A stretch of DNA of 38,566 nt from positions 1-38,566 of the IMG/VR virus record IMGVR_UViG_3300020197_000063; one strand, 5' to 3'. The notes beneath the pieces are model-generated. The model did no database searches. It was not told the DNA's origin and was given only the letters and a program-made list of their open reading frames with translations. The position numbers were made by a program, and so were the translations under genes. This stretch comes from a virus. Below, in pieces: positions 30,211 to 37,214 of this stretch (its first letter is position 1; every line of letters starts with the position of its first letter).

Positions 30211-30651
30211 CTAGAACAACAGGGCCGGATCGTTGCCCATCTCCGGCGTCGGTTGAGGTTCTTCGTCCAGTACCTTTCGGGTCGCCAGCGTCGCCGGAAT
30301 TACGAACACCCGCAAGTCTTCTCGCATCCCCTCTCCTTCGAGCGCCCACACCTTGTAGCGCAGGCACTTGTGACACCACGGTCCTTCGAGGAGGTCCGCA
30401 CCTAGTTCAAGCCAGTGAGCGTGACGGCGGGCGACGAAACGACAGCGGGCGCACTCGATGCCGTGTGGTCGGTATGTCCACGCCTGCCGGAAACGCGCGT
30501 AGAGGTCTTCGAGAAGCTCTTGTTCGATCAGGGTGTTTCGGGTGTCGATCTGTCCGAGGAGGGAGGCCACACGCAGCACGACCGGCGAGCTTGTTTCGGG
30601 ACAGCCGACCAAGGCCAGTCCCCGAAGCAGCGTGCGCCGAGGAGCCTTCAT
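30211..30651 (-). CDS. Unknown 146-aa protein with two CxxC pairs
   Basis: ATG 30651 overlaps the VWA gene stop as ATGA. Starts KAPRRTLLRGLALVG; helical up to IEQELLEDLYARFRQAWTYR; then IECARCRFVARRHAHW and WCHKCLRYKVW, two CxxC pairs 34 residues apart that likely bind zinc; then beta-rich LRVFVIPATLATRK and an acidic tail. It is co-translated with the VWA and AAA+ genes, so it may be a third component of that system (inference from coupling). Confidence 0.75.
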   Translation of the reverse strand: MKAPRRTLLRGLALVGCPETSSPVVLRVASLLGQIDTRNTLIEQELLEDLYARFRQAWTYRPHGIECARCRFVARRHAHWLELGADLLEGPWCHKCLRYKVWALEGEGMREDLRVFVIPATLATRKVLDEEPQPTPEMGNDPALLF

Positions 30652-32372
30652 CCCCAAGCCAGGTAGCGGGTGAAGCCGCCTACGACCAGCCGGATCAGGC
30701 CGTCGCCGAAGCGTTCCTCGTCGTCCACCCACCAGTCGTTCGTCGGACCCAACATCGCACGTAGGCGGTCGAGGGGAAGTCCGGGGTTGACGAGCAACCC
30801 CCCGGTATAGATCCCGTAGCGGTGTGCGCGCTGCAACTCCTCGCGCACGAAGATCTGAAGCTGCTCGGAAGGGATCGGTTCTCCGTTCCGCCGCTTGTAC
30901 TCGGGTACCCCGTCCGAGATGAAGGCGAGGTACTTCGCCTCGGGAACATGCGCCAGCTTCGTCACCGCAAGCCGGAGCGCCAAGTGCAGCGGTGTGAGTC
31001 CGTCCACGGGGAACGAGACGAAATTCTGCACCGGGAGCCGTCGCGGGACACGCAACACGCTCACCGTACCCGCCTCGGGCGAGCAAACCAACCAGACCTC
31101 GAACTCCACGAACGGGTAGTCCAGGGCGGCCTGGATAATCCTTCCGGCGCGCACCGCCCGATCGGACTTCTCCCCTTGCATGGAAGCCGACCAATCGAGG
31201 AGCAGGACGGCTCGGAAGCCTCGGTCGGGGCGCGGGGCGCGGAAGATCGGACGAGGCTGGCCGGTGGCTCGCTGCTGGATGACCGCCTGAAGGCTGACGC
31301 GCAAACCGCTTCGACGAAGCTCATGCTGTCGTCGTCCCATCACGCGCGCGAACTCCTGGCGCAGCCGGGTGATCAACGCACGATCTTCTGTGTCGAGTGG
31401 GGTAGGCGTCCCTTCAAGGCTCGCGTCCTGAAGGAGCACTCGTGCTGGAGTGTCCGACCGGAGGAGATCGTCTGCGCCCATTCGGTTCGGAAATTGAGAA
31501 CGAGCACGCGCCACGATTTTGTGCATCGCAGCATCGTTCCGATGAGCCAGGTTCTTCAACGCCCTCTCGTCACCCAGGTCCGTGGCGAAGACCTCGCTGA
31601 CCAGTCGTTCGGCTTCCCTAAGGGTGTTGCGCGAAGCGCGGGTAGGAGCGGTGAGCGGACGGGCACGCTCCATCATGGTTCGTGTGGGGGTCTGGCAGAG
31701 GTTCACCACCTCACGGAGAGCTTGGACCCGTTGGGCAACCGAGGCCGTCGCTGCCAGTAGCCCGAGGTGCTGGTCTACCCAGCGCATGAGCAACCACTTC
31801 GCCACGGGGATGGTCGCGTCGGGGCCGCGTTGGTAGACCATTCGGAAGGCTTGCTCGGTGGTAGGCAGGAAGCGCAGGAGGCGGGGAGGCGGGGGAAGGC
31901 TCGCCTCGACGCAACTGAGCAGGACGAGGAGATCTCCTCGGGAGGTGTAGGGGAGCGCCTGTTCGCAGGCGAGGCGACGCAAGGCGTCGAACGAACCGGG
32001 GAATATCTCGACCCACCACGACTCGACCCGGTGTACTTCGAGCAGCCCGACCATGTGGTCGAGTAGCTCCCGGAGCCGTCCTGCGTCCGGGGACTCTTCT
32101 CGCTGGTTCTCGGCCAGGCGTTCGATCTTTTCCGCGTACTGGGCGCGGAACAAGGCGAGCGCGGTGGGGTTGGTTTGGAAGACGATGTGGGCGAGGAGCC
32201 GTTGCGTCCAGCGAACGGCCTGGGGATCGCCAAGCGGAACGACCAGTCGATAGCCGTCGGTGGTTGGAGGTCTCCCGTGGATCAACCAGAGTTTCCGCCC
32301 GCAGAGACGGGCGAAGGTGTCCACGGTCTTGGCGGCGATCCTTCGCCGCTTTTGGTACAGATCTCGCTCCAC
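30648..32372 (-). CDS. VWA-domain protein, CobT/NorD-like partner of the MoxR ATPase
   Basis: 574 aa. The first 380 residues are mostly helical, with a conserved-looking hinge (NRMGADDLLRSDTPARVLLQ) and an Arg-rich run. The C-terminal von Willebrand A domain (about 385-560) has a full MIDAS: DWSAS (D393, S395, S397), T460 in VDGLTPLHLAL, and D487 in FISDGVPE. This matches the CobT/NorD group, which work with MoxR/CobS-type AAA+ ATPases as metal-insertion or protein-remodelling chaperones. The ATPase gene is 2 nt upstream, the classic pair order. Around residue 121, VEIFPGSFDAL is almost the same as a segment in the C-terminus of the 33276-33917 protein. Confidence 0.87.
   Translation of the reverse strand: MERDLYQKRRRIAAKTVDTFARLCGRKLWLIHGRPPTTDGYRLVVPLGDPQAVRWTQRLLAHIVFQTNPTALALFRAQYAEKIERLAENQREESPDAGRLRELLDHMVGLLEVHRVESWWVEIFPGSFDALRRLACEQALPYTSRGDLLVLLSCVEASLPPPPRLLRFLPTTEQAFRMVYQRGPDATIPVAKWLLMRWVDQHLGLLAATASVAQRVQALREVVNLCQTPTRTMMERARPLTAPTRASRNTLREAERLVSEVFATDLGDERALKNLAHRNDAAMHKIVARARSQFPNRMGADDLLRSDTPARVLLQDASLEGTPTPLDTEDRALITRLRQEFARVMGRRQHELRRSGLRVSLQAVIQQRATGQPRPIFRAPRPDRGFRAVLLLDWSASMQGEKSDRAVRAGRIIQAALDYPFVEFEVWLVCSPEAGTVSVLRVPRRLPVQNFVSFPVDGLTPLHLALRLAVTKLAHVPEAKYLAFISDGVPEYKRRNGEPIPSEQLQIFVREELQRAHRYGIYTGGLLVNPGLPLDRLRAMLGPTNDWWVDDEERFGDGLIRLVVGGFTRYLAWG
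31980..32014. repeat. 35-nt repeat, copy 1 (in the VWA gene)
   Basis: Matches 33315-33349 at 33 of 35 positions in direct orientation, including a 23-nt exact core. In both places it is read in the same frame as VEIFPGS(F/I)(D/N)AL. Confidence 0.85.
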
Positions 32373-32374
32373 GG

Positions 32375-33223
32375 TCAGGGAAGGTACTCAGGGAAAGCGG
32401 TGCCGGGGAAGGTGTCTGCCATCCATTGCGCGGCGGTGGCCCGGTCGTGCTCCTCGAACTTCCCCAAGACGCAGCGCAACGCCTTCTCCTCCCCCACCAA
32501 GGGGATGTCGGTCACGATCTGCACCACGTCGCGTGGCGAGATGATGTAGCCGCTAAAGCCTTGCCGGGTCAGGTTGGCGAGGACCAGTGTCCGGTTCAGG
32601 AGAGATTGCTCCACCTTCCCGACCGCCGCCGTCACGAGATCTGCTTCCTGTGCCGCCGTCGGGTAGCCGAGCGGCCAAAGCCGCAGGCGCGAGCGGAGGT
32701 CGTGGTTCAGCCGGTACGTCCCGCTCTCCTCCTCCACCATCGTCGCCGTGACCCAGAGCGTCGCCCCAGGTTGGAGGTGGAAGACCTGTCGCGCTTCCGG
32801 TACCACCACACGACGGCGGAAGTCCGTGAGGGCGTTCAGGTGCTTCTGCATCGCGGGTCGGAGCGACGCGAGTTCTTGCAGCAGGAGCAGGCAGAACCCG
32901 GTCTCGTTGGCGACCTCGATGGCTGACACGAGCGGCCCGAGTACGAAGGGACTCACCTCGGCGTCGAGGTAGTGGGAACCGACCAGTTGCTCCCGCTGCG
33001 TGTCCTCGGCGCAGTCGTAGTCGATGAAGTGCTTCCCCCGCGAAGCGGCCCACGCCTCCAGGCTCAGGCTCTTGCCCACGCCCTTCGGCCCGACCAGTCC
33101 GAGCGGGAGGCCACTCGACGCGAAGGTGTCGTAGAGAGGGAAAAGGTTGAAAACGTCCGCGTAGGCCAACCCCTCGGCGGGGCGGCAGTCGGTGGTTGGT
33201 ATTCGTTGGAGAACCAGACCCAT
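32375..33223 (-). CDS. MoxR/CobS-like AAA+ ATPase with altered Walker B
   Basis: 282 aa. Walker A GPKGVGKS at 45-52; Walker B CLLLLQE at 111-117 where the usual Asp is Gln116 but Glu117 is kept; sensor 1 LWVTATM; an arginine-rich region LNHDLRSRLRLWPLGYP as in the MoxR sensor/finger area. The fold order fits the MoxR/CobS clade, and the VWA partner follows. Loss of the Walker B Asp would weaken Mg binding, so ATP turnover may be slow. The start ATG 33223 has a strong AGGAGG, which also occupies the -10 position of the TTGACA promoter at 33230-33258. Confidence 0.87.
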   Translation of the reverse strand: MGLVLQRIPTTDCRPAEGLAYADVFNLFPLYDTFASSGLPLGLVGPKGVGKSLSLEAWAASRGKHFIDYDCAEDTQREQLVGSHYLDAEVSPFVLGPLVSAIEVANETGFCLLLLQELASLRPAMQKHLNALTDFRRRVVVPEARQVFHLQPGATLWVTATMVEEESGTYRLNHDLRSRLRLWPLGYPTAAQEADLVTAAVGKVEQSLLNRTLVLANLTRQGFSGYIISPRDVVQIVTDIPLVGEEKALRCVLGKFEEHDRATAAQWMADTFPGTAFPEYLP

Positions 33224-33229
33224 TCGTTC

Positions 33230-33258
33230 CTCCTAGCAGGAAGGAAACGGATTGTCAA
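33230..33258 (-). promoter_or_regulatory. Promoter-like site (TTGACA-17-TAGGAG) overlapping the MoxR gene's Shine-Dalgarno
   Basis: -35 TTGACA at 33253-33258, 17-nt spacer ending CTGC, -10 position TAGGAG at 33230-33235, followed by GAACGA and ATG 33223. If this -10 is used, transcription begins at or next to the ATG and the AGGAGG is not transcribed. If upstream transcripts from 33982-34010 read through, the same bases act as the Shine-Dalgarno. The same DNA thus may serve two modes of expression. Confidence 0.5.
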
Positions 33259-33275
33259 TGGAAGCGGAGGAGGGG

Positions 33276-33917
33276 CTACTTCTTGGCCTTGGCCTTGGCC
33301 TTGGCGGGGCGGTTCAAGGCGTTGATCGAACCGGGGAATATCTCGACCCCCGCAGGGGCGGGGAGCGTCGGGGCGCTCTCGGGCAGGTATGCCTCCTTGG
33401 CCTCGTCGAGGGCCAGGCGGATCTCCTTGTTGGGGAAGTCCTTCAGCGCCCACGAGGGGTCGCCCAGGCAGGACGCGACCTCCTCGGCGGTGATCACGCC
33501 CGCCTTGACCAGCTTCTCCAGCTTCGAGGGGTCGAACACCGTCTGGGCCGGGATCGTGGTCTGCACGCAGACCGCTTCCTTGCCCTTCGCGGCGAGCAGC
33601 GCGTAGACCTTCTCCGCCACCGGCTCCTCGCTCTGGCGCTTCTCCGCCAGCAACGCGCCGTAGCCCGCGACCTCGGCACGGAACCCGCCCTTCTCGTTCT
33701 CCGTTCCCAGACCCTTCACGATGTCGAGGAGGTGGGCGCGGAGCGCGCCGTAGCGGTCCTTCGCCAGCTTTTCGATGGACTTGACCACCGAGAAGGCCAG
33801 CGCCTCGACCTCCACCGGCAGGCTCCCCGGTGGGGCCTGGAACAGCGCGCCCCCGGTCACGGGGCGCAGCGACTTGACGACATCGAGCTTCTTCTCATCG
33901 ATCTGTTTGTCGGTCAT
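33276..33917 (-). CDS. Unknown 213-aa protein with Lys/Ala tail, upstream of the MoxR-VWA pair
   Basis: ATG 33917 with AAGGAG 7 nt upstream and its own promoter. Mostly helical and charged: VKSLRPVTGGALFQAPPG at the start, a helix AFSVVKSIEKLAKDRYGALRAHLLDIVKGL, a middle PVAEKVYALLAAKGKEAV, a segment PSKLEKLVKAGVITAEEVASCLG. The C-terminus carries VEIFPGSINALN followed by an AKAKAKAK tail. The VEIFPGS segment is shared, at DNA level too, with the VWA protein (35 nt, two mismatches). It may be a substrate or adaptor of the MoxR-VWA machine; this is inference. Confidence 0.78.
   Translation of the reverse strand: MTDKQIDEKKLDVVKSLRPVTGGALFQAPPGSLPVEVEALAFSVVKSIEKLAKDRYGALRAHLLDIVKGLGTENEKGGFRAEVAGYGALLAEKRQSEEPVAEKVYALLAAKGKEAVCVQTTIPAQTVFDPSKLEKLVKAGVITAEEVASCLGDPSWALKDFPNKEIRLALDEAKEAYLPESAPTLPAPAGVEIFPGSINALNRPAKAKAKAKK
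33315..33349. repeat. 35-nt repeat, copy 2 (in the 213-aa gene)
   Basis: Second copy of the repeat at 31980-32014, differing at two positions, 1.3 kb away in the C-terminal part of the 33276-33917 gene. Same reading frame. Suggests recent copying of a short peptide-coding segment between neighbours. Confidence 0.85.
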
Positions 33918-33981
33918 GGCGGATCTCCTTCGAGCAGCCGGACCGCGAGACCTTCGCGGCGCGATGCTCGACTCACCACCG

Positions 33982-34010
33982 AATGTGGTAACTGACTACA
34001 AGATTGTCAA
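33982..34010 (-). promoter_or_regulatory. Promoter (TTGACA-17-CACATT) for the 213-aa gene
   Basis: -35 TTGACA at 34005-34010; its TGA (34007-34009) is the stop codon of the ribbon-helix-helix gene. -10-like CACATT at 33982-33987 with TTAC before it. The leader to ATG 33917 is about 58 nt. Confidence 0.65.
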
Positions 34011-34429
34011 GAGGAGGATGAAGCCTGAACGGGCCGGAGCAGCTTGCGACGGAAGAACCGGCACGAGGGCGCGGAGGCCGGTCCCCAGAAACAAGGGGTT
34101 CCGTCCTGGCGGGGCGCGGTGCAGGTCCCCTCGCAATCCCGGCGTGAGAAGTTCGCCGGGGACTCGGGACGAAGCCACACGCAAGGGTGCCGGTTGTCCT
34201 CGGCCACCACCTGCCGATGAAGCTCCTCGGGTTCCGGGACGGGGGTGACCGCAGGCGGGGGCGGGAGCTTTCCGGCGGCTACCGCCAGAAGCGCCGAGGT
34301 GGCCCACTCCTCGAACGACAGACCCCGCTGCTTGCACCACGCGCGGAGCAGGGTGTAGTCGCTGCGCGTCAAGTCCAGCTTGATCTTCACCCGATCAGAC
34401 ATCTTCCGCTCCCAAAAGCGCCAGGTCAT
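34007..34429 (-). CDS. Ribbon-helix-helix DNA-binding protein with Cys-rich C-terminus
   Basis: 140 aa from ATG 34429, which overlaps the upstream stop as ATGA. Residues 10-50 (SDRVKIKLDLTRSDYTLL, then WCKQRGLSFEEWATSALLAVAAG) have the strand-helix-helix pattern of Arc/MetJ-type regulators. After a Pro-rich linker comes a Cys segment (RHPCVWLRPES, RRDCEGTCTAPRQDG, PCFWGPASAPSCRFF) that may bind metal. It could repress one of the TTGACA promoters, including the one that overlaps its own stop codon (speculative). Confidence 0.75.
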   Translation of the reverse strand: MTWRFWERKMSDRVKIKLDLTRSDYTLLRAWCKQRGLSFEEWATSALLAVAAGKLPPPPAVTPVPEPEELHRQVVAEDNRHPCVWLRPESPANFSRRDCEGTCTAPRQDGTPCFWGPASAPSCRFFRRKLLRPVQASSSS

Positions 34430-34629
34430 CGCCGTTCCGCCAGGTCTCGGCGAAACTCCAACGAGATCGAGCAATTGTCGTAGACCGGGCACAGAGGACA
34501 GGGTACGCCTTGTATCTCCTGGCACTTCTCGACCTTCCGCGCACGCAGCACCCGCTCGAACTCGGGAGTACCCGGCGCGTAACCCCCCATCTCCACGAGA
34601 ACGTGGAGTCGTCGGAGCGACTCGTTCAC
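34426..34629 (-). CDS. Small 67-aa four-Cys protein
   Basis: GTG 34629 overlaps the previous stop as GTGA. The first half is helical (NESLRRLHVLVEMGGY), the second half has four Cys in KCQEIQGVPCPLCPVYDNC, arranged C-x7-C-x2-C-x5-C, suited to a zinc or iron-sulfur site. Function unknown. One of at least eight small Cys-rich proteins in the window. Confidence 0.7.
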   Translation of the reverse strand: MNESLRRLHVLVEMGGYAPGTPEFERVLRARKVEKCQEIQGVPCPLCPVYDNCSISLEFRRDLAERR

Positions 34630-34844
34630 CCGACCTTCGCGTGGCGACGGATCTCCTCCAGTACCAGACGCGGCGAGGACACCGCGCGCCCGTAGCAGGG
34701 GGTCTTGTGCAGGTACACGATCTGCCCCTTCTTCGCTGCCTTGAAATCCTCCGCGAATGTCCCTTCCTGAAGCCGAACCACGCGGCCGCCAGGCTCGATC
34801 TCTTCTCCGCAGCCCGCGCAGCGGGGGGTGTGGTTGGTAGGCAT
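34626..34844 (-). CDS. Small 72-aa zinc-finger-like protein
   Basis: ATG 34844 preceded by GGAGG at 8 nt. That Shine-Dalgarno sits in the loop of a short stem (ACATC-GGAG-GATGT), which might tune translation. RCAGCGEEIEPGGRVVRLQEG gives one CxxC; a downstream YLHKTPCYGR adds His and Cys, together a possible treble-clef or LIM-like half site. First gene behind the promoter at 34883-34911. An in-frame start at 34892 would overlap the promoter and is rejected. Confidence 0.75.
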   Translation of the reverse strand: MPTNHTPRCAGCGEEIEPGGRVVRLQEGTFAEDFKAAKKGQIVYLHKTPCYGRAVSSPRLVLEEIRRHAKVG

Positions 34845-34882
34845 TACATCCTCCGATGTTAGGAGCCTACGAGCAAGCGCAA

Positions 34883-34911
34883 CCAAAAGCAAGTGGTTTA
34901 GGGATTGTCAA
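34883..34911 (-). promoter_or_regulatory. Promoter (TTGACA-17-TTTTGG), weak -10
   Basis: -35 TTGACA at 34906-34911, whose TGA (34908-34910) is the stop of the uracil-DNA glycosylase gene. A 17-nt spacer ends in TTGC; the -10 position TTTTGG is a poor match, so extended -10 contacts through TGC may be needed. The leader to ATG 34844 is about 32 nt. The spacer shares CCACTTGC with the promoter at 36864-36892. Confidence 0.55.
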
Positions 34912-35543
34912 CCTGTCCCGAGGACATCCAGACAGGCCTTCAGCGCCAGCATATCTGCCCACGCTTCCTTCTTCAGGGCGGGTTCTCGAAGCAGGCGAGC
35001 CGGATGGTAGGTGACGCGGAGCGGAACCCCCTCCCAAACGTGCCAGCGTCCGCGCCACTCTTCGAGCTTCTTCTCTTTCCCGAGAAGCGCGGTAGCGGCG
35101 GTCTTGCCGAGAGCGACAAGAAGCCGAGGGCGCACCGCGCGAAGCTGCCCGACCAAGAACTCCGCGCAGGCCTCGATCTCCGCCTTCTCCGGCGCTCGGT
35201 TCTCCGGCGCTCGGTGCAGGACCGCATTGGTGATGAAGACTTGGTTCCGGGTCAGGCCGATCGCCGCAAGCATATTTTCCAGGAGCCTCCCCGAGCGGCC
35301 GACGAAGGGCTCTCCTTGTCGGTCCTCGTTCTCTCCAGGACCCTCACCCACGAAAGCGATCAGAGGATGATCGGGGCCTGCTCCGAAGACCAGCGAGGTC
35401 GCGGCGAGGTAGAGCGGACACTTTTGGCAGGTCTCCGCACGATCACGGAGGTGTGCCAACGTCGCTCTCCCAGCGTCGAGGATCGAGGACGGAAAGAGCG
35501 CCAGGTTGTTCGACGGCGCTACGGGGCTCTGGCGGTCAGCCAC
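34908..35543 (-). CDS. Type-4/5-like uracil-DNA glycosylase with one Fe-S cysteine replaced by His
   Basis: Removes uracil from DNA. 211 aa. CQKCPLY (C39, C42) starts the family's iron-sulfur motif; FVGEGPGENEDRQGEPFVGRSG (64-85) is the glycosylase motif 1 with the catalytic region; ITNAVLHRAPENR is motif 2; VTYHPARLLR (H180) is motif 3. The third Fe-S ligand is normally Cys in KCRPPxNR; here it is H110, exactly 16 residues before C126, so the cluster would be Cys3-His or lost. GTG 35543 overlaps the preceding gene by 8 nt. A phage repair gene of this type argues that its DNA contains normal thymine, not uracil. Confidence 0.9.
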   Translation of the reverse strand: MADRQSPVAPSNNLALFPSSILDAGRATLAHLRDRAETCQKCPLYLAATSLVFGAGPDHPLIAFVGEGPGENEDRQGEPFVGRSGRLLENMLAAIGLTRNQVFITNAVLHRAPENRAPEKAEIEACAEFLVGQLRAVRPRLLVALGKTAATALLGKEKKLEEWRGRWHVWEGVPLRVTYHPARLLREPALKKEAWADMLALKACLDVLGTG

Positions 35544-35919
35544 TTCGCCACCTTTCCAGGGCGGGGGTGAAGACCAGTCCGTGTTGCTTGGTGATCTTGT
35601 AGGGGTCCCGCAAGTCTGCGACCGCCTTGTCGATCACCGCCGGTTCGGGACGCCGCCAGGAGGGATTCTTCTGGAAAGTAGTATTCATGGGCGAAACCGG
35701 CTTCGTCAGGACGACCCGGGCCAGCTTCCACCTCCCCGGGTCGGGGAGGCGCTTGTGCCACGATGCGGAGGCTTCGCCTGGCTTTGCCAGCAGCTTGTCG
35801 ATCTGCCTTGCGGTGAGCGGATCCTTCTCGTAGAGCAGCGCGTAGACCTTCTTTGCCTGCTCGTTGAGCCTCCCGCTCGCTTGAACCTCCAGGTACGCCT
35901 CGACCGAGGTGGCCCGCAT
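35536..35919 (-). CDS. Unknown 127-aa winged-helix-like protein
   Basis: ATG 35919, 2 nt after the previous stop. Residues 1-45 contain VEAYLEVQASGRLNEQAKKVYALLYEKDPLTARQIDKLL, which fits the helices of a winged-helix DNA-binding domain. The rest is basic with strands (RWKLARVVLTKPVSPMN, HGLVFTPALERW). SWHKRLPD resembles a SWHKRLSD stretch in the initiator, with a shared DNA run of about 14 nt. Probably a DNA-binding or regulatory protein. Confidence 0.72.
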   Translation of the reverse strand: MRATSVEAYLEVQASGRLNEQAKKVYALLYEKDPLTARQIDKLLAKPGEASASWHKRLPDPGRWKLARVVLTKPVSPMNTTFQKNPSWRRPEPAVIDKAVADLRDPYKITKQHGLVFTPALERWRSG

Positions 35920-35921
35920 CC

Positions 35922-36806
35922 TTACTTCTTCCCCCGCTTCCGGCGGTCGGGAAGGTCGTTCTCGACGAACACGTTGCCGCCGCGTACTGGGGTGTCCTTC
36001 CAGAACGCCTCGGCCTTGGCCCGGTCGTCCAAGATCTTCGCCGCCTCTTGGTTATTCGCGTCCTGCTGCTCGTGGCCCTGGTACCACGCCTGCTTCTCGT
36101 CTTGCGTGAAGCGGGCGGGCGGATGCTTGAATCGGTGCTCCTTGGCGGCGAGCTTCCCCGCCTCGAACGCCGCGTCCAGCGCCGCGTGCGTTCGGTTCGC
36201 CGCACGGTGCTTGTCGGCCTGTCGTTCAAGGTCGGAAACGGTCGGAGCGGAGAAGTCCGGGGAGAGGGCGCGGGACGCCGAGTCGGCGCGTCCCCGCTCG
36301 ATCATTCTGGGAAAGGCTCCCCGGGAGTCACTCCGCTCGTAGCGACGGTTGGTTACGGAGGGCGGGTCCGCCGACTCGACCGACTCGAAGTCGAAGGTTA
36401 CCTCGTTCTTGAAATTGGTGACCGGCACCTGCCAGTCGAAGCGTGTCTGATATTTCGTGCGCTTCGTTTTGGCGATCTCCTCCTCGGCGTTCTTCATCAC
36501 ACCCCAGACCCGGAGGTAGAGGTCGTGGCGAGGATCGCCTTGCTGCTTCGTTACCTCGTTCTTGAAATTGGTATAGGTGATGTCCTGCGTGATCTTCGGC
36601 ATCGCTGCCGCGAGATCGTCACGGGACACGAACCCCCGGTAGGGGTAGTCGCGCATCTGGAGCATCACCGTCGGGCCGAGCGTGGGCAGGTACTTCGTGC
36701 GCAGGTTTTCCAGGTCGCCCTTGACCCTGGCGCGCACGATCACCTGGTTCGCCTTGTCACGATCAGCGACGACGGAGAAAAAGCCGAAGGGGGTAAACAG
36801 CCACAC
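35922..36806 (-). CDS. Conserved bacterial/phage hypothetical domain fused to a long helical tail
   Basis: 294 aa. The first 115 residues (MWLFTPFGFFSVVADRDK, VIVRARVKGDLENLR, DYPYRGFVSRDDLA, YTNFKNEVTKQQGDPRHDLYLRVWGVM) match a widespread small protein of unknown function that ends around the RHxxYLxVW motif. Here it continues for 180 residues: a KRTKYQTRFDWQVPV segment, a second TNFKNEVT coded by an exact 23-nt repeat, then a charged helical tail ending RRKRGKK. The start is GTG 36806 with AAAGGA upstream, about 51 nt below the promoter at 36864-36892. The duplication suggests the tail was joined or expanded by recombination at that repeat. Confidence 0.8.
   Translation of the reverse strand: MWLFTPFGFFSVVADRDKANQVIVRARVKGDLENLRTKYLPTLGPTVMLQMRDYPYRGFVSRDDLAAAMPKITQDITYTNFKNEVTKQQGDPRHDLYLRVWGVMKNAEEEIAKTKRTKYQTRFDWQVPVTNFKNEVTFDFESVESADPPSVTNRRYERSDSRGAFPRMIERGRADSASRALSPDFSAPTVSDLERQADKHRAANRTHAALDAAFEAGKLAAKEHRFKHPPARFTQDEKQAWYQGHEQQDANNQEAAKILDDRAKAEAFWKDTPVRGGNVFVENDLPDRRKRGKK
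36397..36419. repeat. 23-nt exact direct repeat, distal copy
   Basis: Identical to 36550-36572, 153 nt (51 codons) away in the same frame of the 35922-36806 gene, coding TNFKNEVT both times. This copy lies at the junction between the conserved N-terminal domain with its spacer and the unrelated tail. Confidence 0.9.
36550..36572. repeat. 23-nt exact direct repeat, proximal copy
   Basis: Copy inside the conserved N-terminal domain (YTNFKNEVT before the RHDLYLRVW motif). In the family this position is normal, so this is the original and the copy at 36397-36419 the derived one (inference). Confidence 0.9.
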
Positions 36807-36863
36807 AGATCACATCCTTTCCGCCCGGAGGGGAAGCACAACAGTACTCACCGGGTTAGGAAC

Positions 36864-36892
36864 AAAGTAGCAAGTGGCTTGGGGATTGTCAA
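36864..36892 (-). promoter_or_regulatory. Promoter (TTGACA-17-TACTTT)
   Basis: -35 TTGACA at 36887-36892; TGA 36889-36891 is the stop of the 54-aa membrane protein. The 17-nt spacer ends in TTGC, -10 TACTTT at 36864-36869 followed by AT-rich DNA. Drives the 36806, 35919 and glycosylase genes. Confidence 0.75.
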
Positions 36893-37053
36893 GGCTTGTG
36901 TAGGAGCCACAGACCGATCCCTGCCAGGACGGGGAGCAGGAACAGGAGCATGCGCGGGTTGTAGAAAGATCTGCGGCGGGGCATCAGGTAGAGCGCCCCA
37001 GAGATCAGTACACCCTTCGCATAGCCTCGGGGGCGGGTATCGATCTCCAACAT
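36889..37053 (-). CDS. Small two-TM membrane protein, 54 aa
   Basis: Reads MLEIDTRPRGYAKGVLISGA, LYLMPRRRSFYNPR, then MLLFLLPVLAGIGLWLLHKP and stops at the TGA inside the next promoter's -35 box. Two hydrophobic stretches flank an RRR turn, giving a likely hairpin in the membrane with the basic loop inside. ATG 37053 follows a TAGGTC motif. Size and topology are holin-like but no endolysin is near. The stop-in-promoter rule and the good hydrophobic pattern support it despite its short length. Confidence 0.65.
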   Translation of the reverse strand: MLEIDTRPRGYAKGVLISGALYLMPRRRSFYNPRMLLFLLPVLAGIGLWLLHKP

Positions 37054-37068
37054 GACCTACTCTACCGA

Positions 37069-37084
37069 GCGACCATGTGGTCGC
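37069..37084. repeat. Perfect inverted repeat GCGACCA-TG-TGGTCGC
   Basis: 7-bp arms with a 2-nt spacer in the leader of the 54-aa gene, ending 15 nt upstream of ATG 37053. A copy with 6-bp arms (CGACCATGTGGTCG) occurs in the VWA gene at 32048-32061 and related half-sites near 2141 and 22934. It could be an operator; the scattered copies make this uncertain. Confidence 0.45.
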
Positions 37085-37214
37085 ACAAGGAAAGATCCCA
37101 AGATCGCGCGGACCGGGGAGAAGACCGTCATCCTTCACACTACGCCGGGGTGGCGTCGAGCGGCAAACCAGAGGGGGCGTCCTGGCGCTTCGCGGCGGTC
37201 CCGGGATCAATGTT

